In this document: piece after piece, positions 63,315 to 64,000 of the stretch
Layout: each line of letters starts with the position of its first letter
Position numbering within the stretch: the stretch's first letter is position 1
Assembly: GCF_016859285.1 (NCBI RefSeq)
Contig: NC_053422.1
Coordinates: 14,913,501-14,977,500 of the forward strand
Direction of reading: 5' to 3'
Length of the DNA: 64,000 bases
From: Xiphias gladius
Lineage: Eukaryota; Chordata; Actinopteri; Istiophoriformes; Xiphiidae
The notes under the pieces: generated by a model
The model's database searches: none
What the model was told of the DNA's origin: nothing
What the model saw: only the letters and a program-made list of their open reading frames with translations
Position numbers and translations under genes: made by a program

Positions 63315-64000
63315 TCACAAAAACTTGAGGAACTGACCTCTTCTACTCTCTGTGGATATGAGCAACACGAACTCCTGTAGGATTCCTCCAGTTCTCAGTG
63401 CTATTACAAGAGCACAGACTGATAACTGACCATAATTGTAAATGTAATGTATTTTCTTTTGGTTTTATTTGGGCTGTGTATATGTGCCTTACCGGTCTAA
63501 TTATCAGGCCCTAGGACTAGTTATGGTTGCAACATATAAGACGGGGGCCCACCTTATATGACAACATTTTCCATAATGATTTAACTTTTGAATCTTTTTG
63601 TCTCAATAGTGCTTTTTTTTTTTAAGGACACATTTATCCAAGTAGTTTTCTTTTTGTGAATCATTCGCACCAAAGTAAATGACATCTTAAGTGGTAAAAC
63701 ATAGATAAATCGCTACAATGTTTTAATTAGAAAATGTGGCTATCTGACATTCATAGTAAAGCGCCATGGATATCATATGTTTTGCCTGTATTTCTATATA
63801 AGTATACAACATGAACCAATGCCACATACCACAGCATTTATAACCCTAGCTAATTTGCCATTCCAGTCCCGAGATGGACCGTTAAAGCACACAAAACTCA
63901 ACAAGAAAATACATACATAACAGCACAGGACACAAAGTGCAAAAAAAACCAAACAATATACAAATAATTATGAAATTGTATCCCCATAAAACTTAATGGC
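63315..64000. other. 3' flank of the 138-aa gene
   Basis: AT-rich sequence without a coding exon, presumably 3'UTR and beyond. No canonical poly(A) signal was found. Confidence 0.45.

Overview
The window is from a ray-finned fish (teleost), probably a percomorph-like species. The evidence is compact spliced genes with GT/AG introns, long (CA)n/(TG)n tracts, interspersed elements I know from teleost genomes (a CAGTGGTGGAAAGTAAC-ended DNA transposon, Tc1 and L2-like pieces), and a gene set that matches the human 11q12.1 block holding SLC43A3, SMTNL1 and CTNND1. Exon models were built by hand from reading frames, splice sites, phase and remembered family sequences. No alignment or search was run.

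Layout. 1-17.3 kb, minus strand: slc43a3, a 12-exon equilibrative nucleobase transporter of 489 aa. Its 3'UTR is at the left and a CpG-rich promoter-like stretch lies near 16.8-17.3 kb. A decayed LINE fragment, small inverted repeats and a striking perfect 34-bp hairpin lie upstream of its coding exons. 17.5-19.5 kb: a teleost non-autonomous DNA transposon split by a dead Tc1 copy, with the TA target duplication visible. 20.4-22.1 kb, plus strand: a five-exon gene for a secreted Pro/Gly/Ser/Tyr-rich protein of 346 aa that I do not recognise. 22.8-24.5 kb: three intact-looking tRNA-Trp(CCA) genes and one decayed copy, mixed with remnants of a second Tc1/mariner transposase. 25-27 kb: intergenic, with a long (CA)n. 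27.1-31.05 kb, plus: smtnl1, a calponin-homology protein of 459 aa. 33.0-36.35 kb, plus: a four-finger C2H2 zinc-finger gene (429 aa) with a CpG-rich promoter. 39.1-58.9 kb, plus: ctnnd1 (p120/delta-1 catenin, about 920 aa), with two 5'UTR exons, at least 18 coding exons, the conserved 18-nt micro-exon C and an alternative 3' end. 59-62.5 kb: repeat-rich intergenic DNA. 62.9-63.3 kb, plus: a single-exon gene for a 138-aa one-pass membrane protein that I do not recognise.

The genes do not form one pathway. slc43a3 moves purine nucleobases across the plasma membrane, smtnl1 is a muscle contractility regulator, ctnnd1 stabilises cadherins and tunes Rho signalling, and the zinc-finger protein is a putative DNA-binding factor. 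The parts most worth a second look are the two unrecognised genes, the 34-bp hairpin, the tRNA-Trp/transposase array, and the alternative C-terminus of ctnnd1. I saw no retroviral or capsid-bearing element and no CRISPR array.
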